Below are positions 1-10,400 of a stretch of 64,000 bases of DNA, piece by piece. This DNA comes from Nissolia schottii (Eukaryota; Streptophyta; Magnoliopsida; Fabales; Fabaceae). The notes under the pieces were generated by a model. It ran no database searches. It saw only the letters and a program-made list of their open reading frames with translations, and was not told the DNA's origin. The translations under genes were made by a program, and so were the position numbers. Numbering within the stretch: the first letter of the stretch is position 1; each line of letters opens with the position of its first letter. The stretch lies in assembly GCA_003254905.1 (NCBI GenBank), contig QANU01025256.1, positions 186,001 to 250,000 on the forward strand, written 5' to 3'.

Positions 1-939
1 CTATTCAGGTTCATTTATTTTAGACAGAGATTTTTTTTTTCATATTAATAAAGAAAGACAGAATTTTTTTTATGTATATTTGATTTGTTTAAATTATTAA
101 TAATATTTTAATTAAAATTACAAGAACATAAAAACTATGCAATTTCTAGCAGCAGGCAAGAGTTAGTTTTTAAAAATTTGAGCTTGTGAATAACCTAACT
201 TTTAGGGACTCTTACCAGTAATTATTTGTTACTTATATCATATAACTCATCTTATTAATTAATTGTAAAAAATCACGACAAAACATGACAATAAACTCAC
301 TTAAGAGAATTCATTCCCTAATTATTAAATTTTTTTTTATGGAATTGATCTTTTAAGAGTTAAGAATACTTATTACTTTGATGGCATAAGTATTACATCA
401 ATGGTGATACTTGATTTGATTTTATTATGTATCATTATAAGAATAAAAGATGATATCATTTAATTAAGAGATTAATTTTTATGTACCGTCAATGTAAAAA
501 AGTTTACAATGGTATTAAATTATATGTTGTTACATTTAAAGTAGTTAAATGCTCACTTCAAAGCTTAAAAGGTATAACTTTTACGTTTTTAATAAATAAA
601 AAAATATTGGATGTTACTCAACAACATAGTAAAATAAAAATGATACTCTTTATACTTTAAGGGCTCATTTCACATGCCGGTAGAATAATACCAAATAGTA
701 TAAGGACTAAACAATTTCTAATACTATACAGTGTTTGGTATGACATCATATAACATTAAATTATATAATTTCTTTCTCACTTTACAAATAATTTAATAAT
801 AAAAAAATATTTGATGAACAATAAAAATTGTAAAATAAAAAATTATTTATTTATTTAAATATAAATTTTAAATAAATATTATTATTTAAGTATTTATTAA
901 TAATAATTATATTTATTATTCAAATTCACTGGTTCCTCC
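1..939. other. AT-rich intergenic DNA, no gene seen
   Basis: Very AT-rich sequence with short A and T runs. I see no open frame with recognisable protein similarity, no tRNA-like fold and no clear terminal repeats. Confidence 0.6.
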
Positions 940-1985
940 CCAGCTTGGCAGGCTCCTCCAATTGGATGGATCTTTCTTTGCACAGATGGGGTAGTTGCGC
1001 CACGCCCGACCATCTTGTTGCTTGCGAGGGCCTCCTTAGAGGCGCTGATGGTGCTTTCCTAGGAGCTTTCTCGGCTAACCTGGGTCTATGCTCGTCTCTT
1101 AACGCTGAGTTGCTTGGTATCCTACATGCTCTTCTTTTTTGCTTGAGAAAGAGGGCACTGTCAAGTGAAGCTTGAGACGGATTATCAACAAGTTGTCTCC
1201 TTGATTAGAGGACAGGGGAATGCTACTGCTTCCTCCCTCGTGGTTGCTTGTTTACTAGGGATGACAAAAATATCCATGAACTCGGATATCCACGGGTATT
1301 ACCCGTGATGGGTATAGATATGCCCGCAATTTTTGTACCCACGGAGACGAGTATCAATATCTATTTATTGATGGGTCTATGGATACGAGAATTAAGGTAC
1401 TTGACTCATGAATACCCACTAATTACCCATTAATATATAAAATTACATAAATATTTTTATTTATATAAATATAGAAACTAAAAACTCTAGTTCACTTTTA
1501 TTTACTAATGTTATTGGAATTTTATTGCGTATATTGTTAATTTAAATTGCGATTTGTTAACAGTAGTATTATAATATATTATATTTGATAGTGATTTTTT
1601 CTTATAATTTTTTTTGGCAAATCTCATGGATACCCACAAATATCCATGGGAATTCAAATCTCCATAGGTATGGGTAATAGATACCCATAATGAGGATAAG
1701 TACGAGTATGATAGCAAAATATTAAACCGATATAAGTAGTAGATGACATGTATTCATACACACGGATACTTATTGTCATCCCTATGCATAACTGGCTTGT
1801 TGCGGTAGGATTGGGTTGTCCACATTAACCATATTTTTGGGGAGTACAACATCGCAGCGGACACAACGGCTAAACAAGATTTGAGTGATGGTCCTGATTT
1901 GATCACTTTTGAGAATCATCCTATCTGTCTTAGAGATCTTTGTTATTTTGCTAATGTGGGGCTGCACCCTCCCTTATTTTATTTT
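940..1985 (+). mobile_element. LINE (non-LTR) C-terminal RNase H relic
   Basis: Translated pieces on the plus strand resemble the C-terminal RNase H domain found in plant LINEs: a stretch near 1000-1150 reading LLRGADGAFLGAFSANLG and SLNAELLGILHAL, then after an interruption a stretch near 1830-1960 reading EYNIAADTTAKQDLSDGPDL. The first part holds the conserved NAEL core of RNase H and the second the Asp of the last motif (AADT). The frame is interrupted by stops and by the TIR element at 1256-1784, so it is dead. No reverse transcriptase domain or poly(A) tail is visible, so this is a fragment. Family membership is from memory of similar plant sequences. Confidence 0.6.
1256..1784. mobile_element. 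Short TIR element (MITE) nested in the LINE relic
   Basis: The element begins TAGGGATGACAA and ends with its inverse, TTGTCATCCCTA, 529 bp apart. It interrupts LINE coding sequence, which resumes on the far side. The ends resemble Ac-type hAT termini (TAGGGATGAAA), but the flanking 8 bp do not make a convincing hAT target duplication; a 2 bp TA duplication is the alternative. The interior is rich in variants of 'gggtatccatgg' and has no coding capacity. A single similar end lies near 32363. Confidence 0.65.
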
Positions 1986-2237
1986 CTTTGTTTGTTGGGT
2001 GCTATGCACCCCGTTATTTATATTTTTTTTTAATCCAAATTCACTATTTTTTAGTATTTAAAATTTTGGTTTATAAAATAATTATTTTTTATTAGTTAAA
2101 TTTCAAATTTAATTTGATTAAACATAACAATATATAAAAATAATTTGGATGAGAAACGAAGCTATCACACTAAATGGATGAGGAGGCGCTTAAAGGAAAC
2201 TTTAACACTGTGCTCCTAGTGCGAGTGGGAGGTAGGG

Positions 2238-3275
2238 TAGGGGTAAAAATAGATCAGGCTACCTGTCAGTCCGGTTTGACCTATTTAAAGTCTGATCTTA
2301 CCTCTTTAAAAAAATATCAAGCTAGACTTAATTGAAAGCCTATTTATCTAAATAGACTAAACCCATGTTCTTTGTAAGACTTGTCACGCTTAAAAGACCG
2401 ACCTGTGATAATTAGTAATTATATAAATATTTTGTATAAAAATATATTAAATAACTTTAAGTAAATTTTGAAAACCATAACCATGGTTTAGTTAAGACCA
2501 ACTGACCCACTAGAGCATAACATTTGATACTAACTATTTACGCAAGTATTAATTTTAAACCATCTTATTCTCTCATTTTAAATTTTAATTTAAAAGTTGA
2601 AACCCTATCTCACTCAGTATCTCTCACTATCATCATCCCTCACCCTCAACTCTAACGCGAAGTATTTGATTTCTCTCCAATTCTCCACCTTTACTGGAAG
2701 TGAGAGAGATGGACAACACGAAACCCATCTGTGATTTTCCCTCTAACTTTGCAATTTGTTCATTTTCTCACGCTCGGCCTACAACTACATTGGAGGCAGC
2801 TCTTAATCAAGACCTAATAGCAGTCCAATTCCTCCTGTAGCAGCCTTGCTGGTATCTATGAAGAGTTCAACCAACATGCTACGGTTGGACATCTACCTCT
2901 CTCAATCTTTTCCTTTTTTTTTGTTTTAGTATTGGTTGTTATCATTCGATTTATTATTTATTTTGTCCTACATATTTTTTTATTTCTTCTTTTTTTTTTT
3001 CCTTCTATCTTTCTTATTCCTGAGTTTGCCATTATTAGATTGAGGTTATGAAATTTTTATCATAGATACTATAATACTACAATTGTCCTTCACTTTTTTT
3101 TGATAAATTTAATTTATCATGCTTTATGAACATGCTTTAGGCTAGGCCAATCCTTTGAACAGACCAGGCTTAGGCCTAAAAAAAAATCTTGTAACAAGCT
3201 GCAGGCCAAAAAGTGTGATACAGGACTGACCTATTTAGCGCAAATGTTGATCTGACCTAACCCATTTTCACCCTT
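2238..3275. repeat. Non-autonomous element with GGGTGAAAATAGG-like ends (copy 1)
   Basis: It starts 'taggggtaaaaatagatcagg' and ends in an approximate inverse, 'gacctaacccattttcaccc'. The interior carries several 'gaccaggcttaggcc'-like words. There is no coding capacity. Copies 2 and 3 with similar ends follow at 4683 and 5904. The precise ends and the superfamily are uncertain. Confidence 0.45.
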
Positions 3276-4682
3276 CGTGTCATTACAAAGTTGAGTGACT
3301 CCGTTAATCCACAAAATGAATGGCTCCTTCAATGTCCTAAATAAAAATATCACAACAAAAATAATCAATTAGAACTTAACATTATTTATGAAATTAAATG
3401 AATTGAAAAGAGAATACTAATTATGTAATGACCTAGTAAGCAGTGGTGGAGGTGACAGTAAGTGGTTGTGGTGGTGGAGGCAGGAGGTGTTCGTGGTGGT
3501 GGAGGTGGTGGTGGTCGTGGAGGAGTTGTGGTGGTGGTGGTGGAAGAGGTGTGGCGATGATAGTGTATAAGTGTGAGGGGTTGTTGGGATGGTAAAAGAG
3601 TGGGGGCAATGTAGTGGTGGTGGCTGTGTGATGGCTGGGATATGGCGTGTTGGTGGAGGAAGGGGAGAGGAGAGGAGAGAATAGGAGAAGGAGTGGAAAT
3701 GATGGTGATGGTTAAGTGAAATTCGACTAAGTAAATTTTTAGAATATTACCATTGGATATATTCGACGGTAACTGGACACAGTCTGACTGTAATCCCTTA
3801 ATTGAAATACATCGTTTCATTTAATGGATTACCATTGGGTTTTTTAAACAAATCTGACGCGACAAAAAATAGGCTTCACAATTTTGGTACGGAATCACCT
3901 ACGTTACCGTTGGACATATCCAACGGTGATTTCGAATTTTGAGTTTGCAAGTTATCGACCGCTTTTTCGGACGGTAATACATTAAACCCTTTAGGGTTTA
4001 GGATTTAGGTTACCGTTGGATTTTACCAAGTTTTATTAAATATATTTTTGTATCATAATAGCTTTTTAAAATACTTTTTTAACATTTTTTTAATAATAGA
4101 TAAACTCGTACGAGTTTATGGATGCTCCACGAGTTTACTTAAACTCTCGAGTTTGATAACCTTGGTGCTATCTATACACAAGTTCTTCATAGACTAACGA
4201 TGATAACATGTTCAGGCTTTGCATGCAAGAGGGGAGCTGCAGTGGAAAAGCAATATAGTATATAGTATATATAATTAATTAACAACATAAGAATCAAGTA
4301 ATGATTGCAGGATTTGCTAAATTAGTAGCAAGCAGGTGAACGCCTCCTCTAGTTTTCAATGATGTGTCCATGCACAAAACTTGTATACCTGTCACGTCAA
4401 TGCATCTTCTTTAACCAGTGTCACCCACAAAATTATGAAAAAGAAAAGGGAACTTAAAAATGTTATACTTTTATGAAAAGTTTTAGGTCGTAGCTTCTGT
4501 TGCTTTTCTGATATATAACGTGAGAAGTTGTGATTGAAACTTCTTCAAGTGAAAGCTCTTTATAACAAGTACAGGAATTGTGGGGTGTGATTAGTTTATA
4601 GCAAATGTTAATCAATATCGGAAATGATTTTTCAGAAGATTTTTTTAATTATCAAAAAATAAAAAACCTGATATATCATCAG
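3276..4682. other. Intergenic DNA with GGT/GGA-rich tract and ACCGTTGGA palindrome cluster
   Basis: Positions 3440-3680 are a G-rich plus strand of GGT, GTG and GGA triplets; read on the minus strand this gives a Pro/Thr/His-rich open frame that I regard as simple sequence. Positions 3745-4025 contain several 'taccgttgga' boxes, including a near-perfect palindrome at about 3904-3925. No gene is seen. Confidence 0.5.
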
Positions 4683-5329
4683 CTGGGATGGAAATAGGTC
4701 AAATTGAGGTAGACTTTGTTTAAAACAGGTCTGGTGGTTTGAAATTATTCAGACTAAATCTCGCTCTATTATATGTTATAAACGTATATTAAGGCTCAAT
4801 TTGATCTTGTTAAAAGTCTGGTATGACCTAAAAACCTATTTAAAAGTCTACTTGAAACAAAAATAAAAAAATAAAAGGTTTAGATATTTTCTGTCAATGA
4901 AAATTTACATATTGAGCATGTAATTAAGTCATTAACAGAAAATATAGAAAATGACATTTTTTTAGTCATTTAAATTTGGCATCACCTAGATAAGTATGAA
5001 AGAAGATAAATCATACAAAAAAACTAAGAAAAATACTACTCCATAAATATTGAAGCGAATGATAAGAGAAATCAAATTAATAATCAATGCAATTAAATGT
5101 TGTGATGACAACTTAAACTCGATAAGATTTCACAAAAAAATGTGTGGACGGTGATGATACCAACGTACAAAGAGGTATTAGAGGGAGTGAGAAAAATGAA
5201 AAGTGAAATAAGATATGATTTTGAGTTGGATTAGATTAAATTAAAATAATAGAGAGAGGGGGAAAGGAGGTTGGCCTGTTGAGTATAATAGGCTCACTTG
5301 TTAAATAAATAGGTCAATTTTCACTCCTA
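4683..5329. repeat. Non-autonomous element with GGGTGAAAATAGG-like ends (copy 2)
   Basis: It runs from 'gggatggaaataggtcaaat' to the approximate inverse 'ataggtcaattttcactcct'. It has no coding capacity and its ends resemble those of the elements at 2238-3275 and 5904-6829. Confidence 0.45.
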
Positions 5330-5344
5330 ATCATTGGTATATCC

Positions 5345-5432
5345 GTTTGTAACTCTTATTATTTTTACGTGACAATAAGGTTTGAATATATGACCTCAAA
5401 AATTATCCAAGTCCCTCACCATTAGACTATTC
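5345..5432 (-). repeat. Possible tRNA-derived SINE head
   Basis: On the minus strand a tRNA-like A box (TAGTCTAATGGTGAGGG) is followed about 40 bases later by a B-box-like stretch (ATATTCAAACCTT). This spacing fits an RNA polymerase III promoter of a tRNA-derived SINE. The cloverleaf is degenerate, so it is not a tRNA gene. Confidence 0.35.
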
Positions 5433-5551
5433 CGTATAATGAATTATCTGTTTGTAACTTAAACTATAATCGCTTATCTTTTTATTAATATCTTCCATAT
5501 CAGGGGGCTCCTTAATATTTAAACTTATTGAACAAGTGCACATGTAGATAC

Positions 5552-5584
<33 letters not shown>

Positions 5585-5589
5585 TGCAC

Positions 5590-5620
<31 letters not shown>
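5552..5620. repeat. (TAA)n and (TA)n microsatellites
   Basis: About ten TAA units at 5552-5583 are followed by a TA run at about 5592-5620. Confidence 0.95.
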
Positions 5621-5626
<6 letters not shown>

Positions 5627-5903
5627 AATATTAAGTTGACAAAATATTAGCCCATGAATCAACCCAAAAATGATACGAATAAAAATGGGCTAGTATTTTA
5701 CTAGATTTAAAATAACATAACACGAAATGGCCCAACTTAAAATAGCTCAACCAGATGTGGTCCAACCTGAATGGGCTAAATCGACCCATTTTGACAACTG
5801 CAATACTACATAGGAAGTCAATGATAGTTCAAATTATGAAATTAAATAATAAAGAATAATGATTTTAAATAAATAAAACAATATTAATCTTACTTATTGC
5901 ATA

Positions 5904-6829
5904 TAGGAATGAAAATAGGCAAACCATTTCTCAGGACCTTTGGCTCAGTTCGTTTAAGGCTTAATTTGATCTAACCCATTTAATAAACAAGGTAGGCCAA
6001 GACTTTAGAGAAAAAAACTTTTTTAGCTAAATAGGTCAAGACATATGCAATAAAAGAAGCATGTTAGACCCAACAATTCAACATATTTATAAAAATATAT
6101 ATTTTTTTCCTATTCTTGAGTAAAAAAAAACTTACTATATTCTTATAATATGACCTAATCATATTCAAAATCTTTTTACTTCTCATTTCTTTTACTCCCT
6201 TAGAAATAGATGAAGACTTAAAAAATCTTATCATATTATTATAATATGACCTAATCATATTCAAAATCTTTTTGCTTCTCATTTCTTTTACTCCCTTAGA
6301 AATAGATTAAAACCTTCTTCCTTGACTCTTTATCTCTTTGTCTTTGTCTCAAACTTAGGCACGTAACATTTCATCTTTTCATCTGTTGTATAATACTTAT
6401 TAATTTGTTTTATATTGTTATATTGCTTCAATCTTTGTAAAGTAGTTTTCTTTTCTAATTACTAGTATAATTCATCTTTTTTCATACTTAAATGGCTGAA
6501 AAAATATTTTTTTTTTGTCTTTTGTTAATGGTTTAATTAGATACAGTGTATATATAATTTCAATGACAAATAATATATAAACATTTTATTTTTCTTTATT
6601 TTAAGTAGGTATTTAAATAAGTTTTTAGATCAAATCAAACTTAAAAAAAATAAAAAAATTAGACGAAGCCTTAGAAAAAAAAAAGCCCCGGTACACAAGG
6701 TCTTGAACCCAGACTTACTCTGGTAATACCAAGCCGTTTACCACTCGGACCAACTCCCGGTTGGTTGATACAAAGTAAATTAGAAGCATGCTAACTCTAT
6801 TTAAGCTAAACTCGGTCTATTTCCACCCA
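5904..6829. repeat. Non-autonomous element with GGGTGAAAATAGG-like ends (copy 3)
   Basis: It starts 'taggaatgaaaataggc' and ends with the approximate inverse 'ggtctatttccaccc'. Inside, a unit of about 67 bp at 6143-6210 is repeated directly at 6239-6306 (offset 96 bp), and a tRNA-like SINE head lies near 6690. There is no coding capacity. Confidence 0.45.
6685..6766 (-). repeat. tRNA-derived SINE head
   Basis: The minus strand reads GGAGTTGGTCCGAGTGGT, which fits a Pol III A box in a Ser/Leu-tRNA-like context, then GGGTTCAAGACC as a B box about 45 bases on, and then a T run. The stem pairings of a working tRNA are not kept, so a SINE head or tRNA relic is the better reading. Confidence 0.5.
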
Positions 6830-7403
6830 ATTGCAGAAAATCAAATAGCACGTATATGTTGTTATAATAACTACAAGCTGTTTGCTTTTCCCACCCTTAA
6901 AATATAAACCGTCAAGTAAATGGGCGAGAGGCTCGGAACCAGTTTTGGTGGTAGCTTTTTCACGTCAATATTAGGAACAGAAAAGAAAAAATTAGAGGGA
7001 GAAAGAAATCCCAGACAAACCGAAAGAAAAAAGAAAATTCTGTGCCCATCTTATTTTTTTCTCTTCATTTTCTAAAGTCCCTTGCCACCTTTTTTCCCCC
7101 TCTATCTGATGATTCCGGAGAATCATGCAGAACATCTTCCTATAATCCAAGTGTCTTATATATGTTCATTCATTCCATTTTCTCTTTCTAGGAGAATTTA
7201 GCTAGAGATTTTGTTTCCTTTCTAGCCAAGAACTCTGGTGTCACATTTTTTCTTCTTCTTTTCTCCCCCCCAAGACTGAGGCCTTTTATCAAAGGCTTGG
7301 AAATTTTTGTGTTTTCCTTTTGGTTAAAAACACATTGGATTTGAATTAGATTTTGGGGTCACATTGATCTTGGAAGTTGTTGTTGCTGGTTGAGGGCATA
7401 GTC

Positions 7404-10400
7404 ATGGCGCCAGAGCCAGCTTTTCCATTCTCTGTTTTATCGGTTGTTGAAGATGTTCTTCAAAAGCATGGAGGCAGATTAAGCGACCTCAACTTGGCAT
7501 CAAGGAAGGCTGAAGAAGCTTGTATATATTCCCTTTATCTCCTTTGTTTTCTTAATTCTATTGTTTGGCATTCTTTTTTTCCTTGTTTGAGTCCCTTCAT
7601 AATGTTGTTTTCTTTTCTTGTTTGGGATATATAATCATAAAATGTTGGTTTAAATATAAAGGCGGTTACCTCTTTTGTCCAATTAAATGAAACTTTGTTG
7701 AAAAATTTGTGTTCTCTTTTGGTTTCATGAGACCCCAATATTGATTACAACAAAAAACATAGGATTTTGGTATATTGCTAGAATGATGGAACTATGGGAA
7801 ACCTGTTGCAAAACAGAACAATCTTTCAACTTCCAAGAAAAAAAGGCATAGGCTAATGTAGAGAAGTTGTCTCCTCTTGCAGCTTCAAGGAGGAATGAAG
7901 CAGCGGAGTGGCTCCGAAAGACGGTTGGAGCTGTTGGAGGGAAAGACGTGGTGGCTGAGCCTTCCGAAGAAGATCTCAGGATTGCATTGCGCAGTGGGAT
8001 TATTCTCTGCACTGCTCTTAACAAAATCCAACCCGGAGCCGTGCCCAAAGTATATTATGTTTTTTTTGTTTTTCTTTTTCTTTCATGTAATCAATTATAT
8101 GCTTATCTGAACCATGTAGCTGACCTCACCTAGTAGAACGAGACTTAGATGTTGGTAGAAGCTAGCTATGCTGGTTTCACTTTGAATTCTTATCATTACT
8201 TATTGGACATGTGTTCTTAGGTGGTAGAAGCCCCCAGTGATGCTGATATTGTTCCTGATGGTGCAGCACTCTGTGCATATCAGTATTTTGAGAATGTGAG
8301 GAACTTTCTAGTAGCCGTGGCAGAAATGGGGCTTCCAACCTTTGAAGCTTCTGATTTGGAACAGGTAGTTATTATTACTTGCTATTACTCCCTTAGTTCA
8401 CTTATATAAGTCACTTTCCACTTATAAATATATCATTAAATCAATATATCTCGGAAAAAGGGAGTAGTTATTAGCTTAAGCTGAAAGAGTTCTTTTAGTA
8501 CATTGATAGAGTCACCCTAGATTGAAATCGAAGCATTACTATAAGATTTAAATAAATGCATCATTGTTAGAATTCAAATTTATTCTGCTTCTTAATTTTT
8601 AATTCCACATGGTGTATGTTAAAGGGAGGAAAATCTTCGAGGATAGTGAATTGTATTTTAGCACTCAAGTCATATAGTGAAGGGAAATGGGCAGGCAAAA
8701 ATGTGATATGTAGATATGGTGGCGCAAATCCAAGGCGTTCTCCTACGTTTGCGAAACCAATTGTGAGGAAGAACTCAGAACCATTCATGCGGTCCTTGTC
8801 AAGGGCAATGTCTGATAAAGATGATTATCTCAATGATCAATCTTTAAACAGTGAAACCGGGCACAATCGCAGCGAAGTGGTTAGTAATCATGATTGTCAG
8901 TATTCTTTTTCATTTTTTTCTTTTAGTCTAAGGTGGTGGTTGAGTATATGATATAGCATCTGTTCTCAGTTTTTTTTTCAATAATGGTTTTGTAATCTGC
9001 AGGGTTCAATTCCTTCCTTGAATTCACTAGTTCGTGAATATTTGTATGACAAGAAGCTAGAAGAAATTCCCATTGTAAGGTTTTTGCCTTCACAGAATTC
9101 ATTCTTCTTTTATTCCCCTCTTCACAAAGTGGCTAATGCATTTTGCTATAACAGTTGGTGGAGGCTTTGCTTGGCAAAGTCATGGAGGAGTTTGAACAAC
9201 GCATGCAAACTCTACAAGAAACGGTGTGTACATGTCTCACTTTTAAGTTTTAACTACAGTTGTGTTGTGTAATTATTTTGTATGTGACACCGTGCTAACT
9301 CATACCTTAGCAATCTCTCACACTGTCCAAAAGAAAACTTCCATACTTGTTGTCTTGATATGGATGAATCCAACTGAACTTTAATTTTAATTGTGGCAGA
9401 TTAAAACAACTCAAGAAGAAAAACCACCATCTGAAGCAGATAATTCAACTTTAAAAGATGCATATGATGATGACGAAGAGGTAAAAGTTTGTATTCCAAA
9501 AGAGATTTATCAAAATAATTGCTTTGCGATCCCAAGTCAATGTGTTCATAAACACCTTAGTATCATGCACGCAACTGAGAGTGACTTATTTTTTTGGTGC
9601 TGATCAATTATTAAGATGGAAGAGAACGAAGATGTAGAGGTTAAACAAGAGACAAGTGATGAGGCAATGTACATTGGCAACAAAGAACGATTGGAGGAAG
9701 AAAGAAGCATGCAGCTTCTGGAGGAGCAACAAAGATTGGAGGAAGAAAGAAGCATGCAGCTTCTGGAGCAGCAACAAAGATTGGAGGAAGAAAGAAGCAT
9801 GCAGCTTTTGAAGCTGCAACGAAAAATGGAGGAAGAAAGAAGCATGCAGCTTTTGAAGCAGCAACAGTTATTTCAAAAGCAAAAGGAAAGCATACAGGTA
9901 ACTTGTTGTAGCAATATGTGAGATATAACCCAAGTTTGTGCATTAGATGAGTTGGGGGGATGAGATGATGGTATATAATGGAAAATGCAGGAGTTTGATG
10001 TAGACATTGTTCATGAATGCATATGTAACGAATTTCATGATGTTGCCAATCTTTAGGAGTTGAAAATTATGGTTCATCAAACAAAAACAGGAATGCAGTC
10101 TCTTCAAATGAAACACCGGCAGGAGATAATCTATCTAAGTACGTATGCTACTCAAAAGGAGTAAACCATCAAATTAGTTCTTAGAGTTAGCAACTGTGTG
10201 CAAATTCATCCCTATTGTTTGGAAACCCCTTTTGAGGTCTCTGAAGCTGTCAAAAGTCGATCAAATTAATCCTTAAAAGGGACTAAGTGGATCAATGTTA
10301 AAAGGCTAACTTGATCAACTTTTACCAATTTTAGGGACCTTAAGAAGGTTTTCAAAACTCGACCGATGAATTTGAAATTGGTTGCCAACTTTGAAGACTA

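Noticed and set aside
3386-3820. 144-codon minus-strand open frame, Pro/Thr/His-rich
   Set aside because: It lies over a GGT/GGA simple-sequence tract; composition alone explains the open frame, and there is no domain or splice context.
6685-6766. tRNA gene on the minus strand
   Set aside because: A and B boxes are present but acceptor and other stems do not pair well, so a SINE head is more likely.
9546-9943. Several minus-strand open frames rich in Cys, Ser or Ala opposite the kinesin coiled coil
   Set aside because: They are the antisense of the 45 bp coding repeats, which opens every frame periodically.
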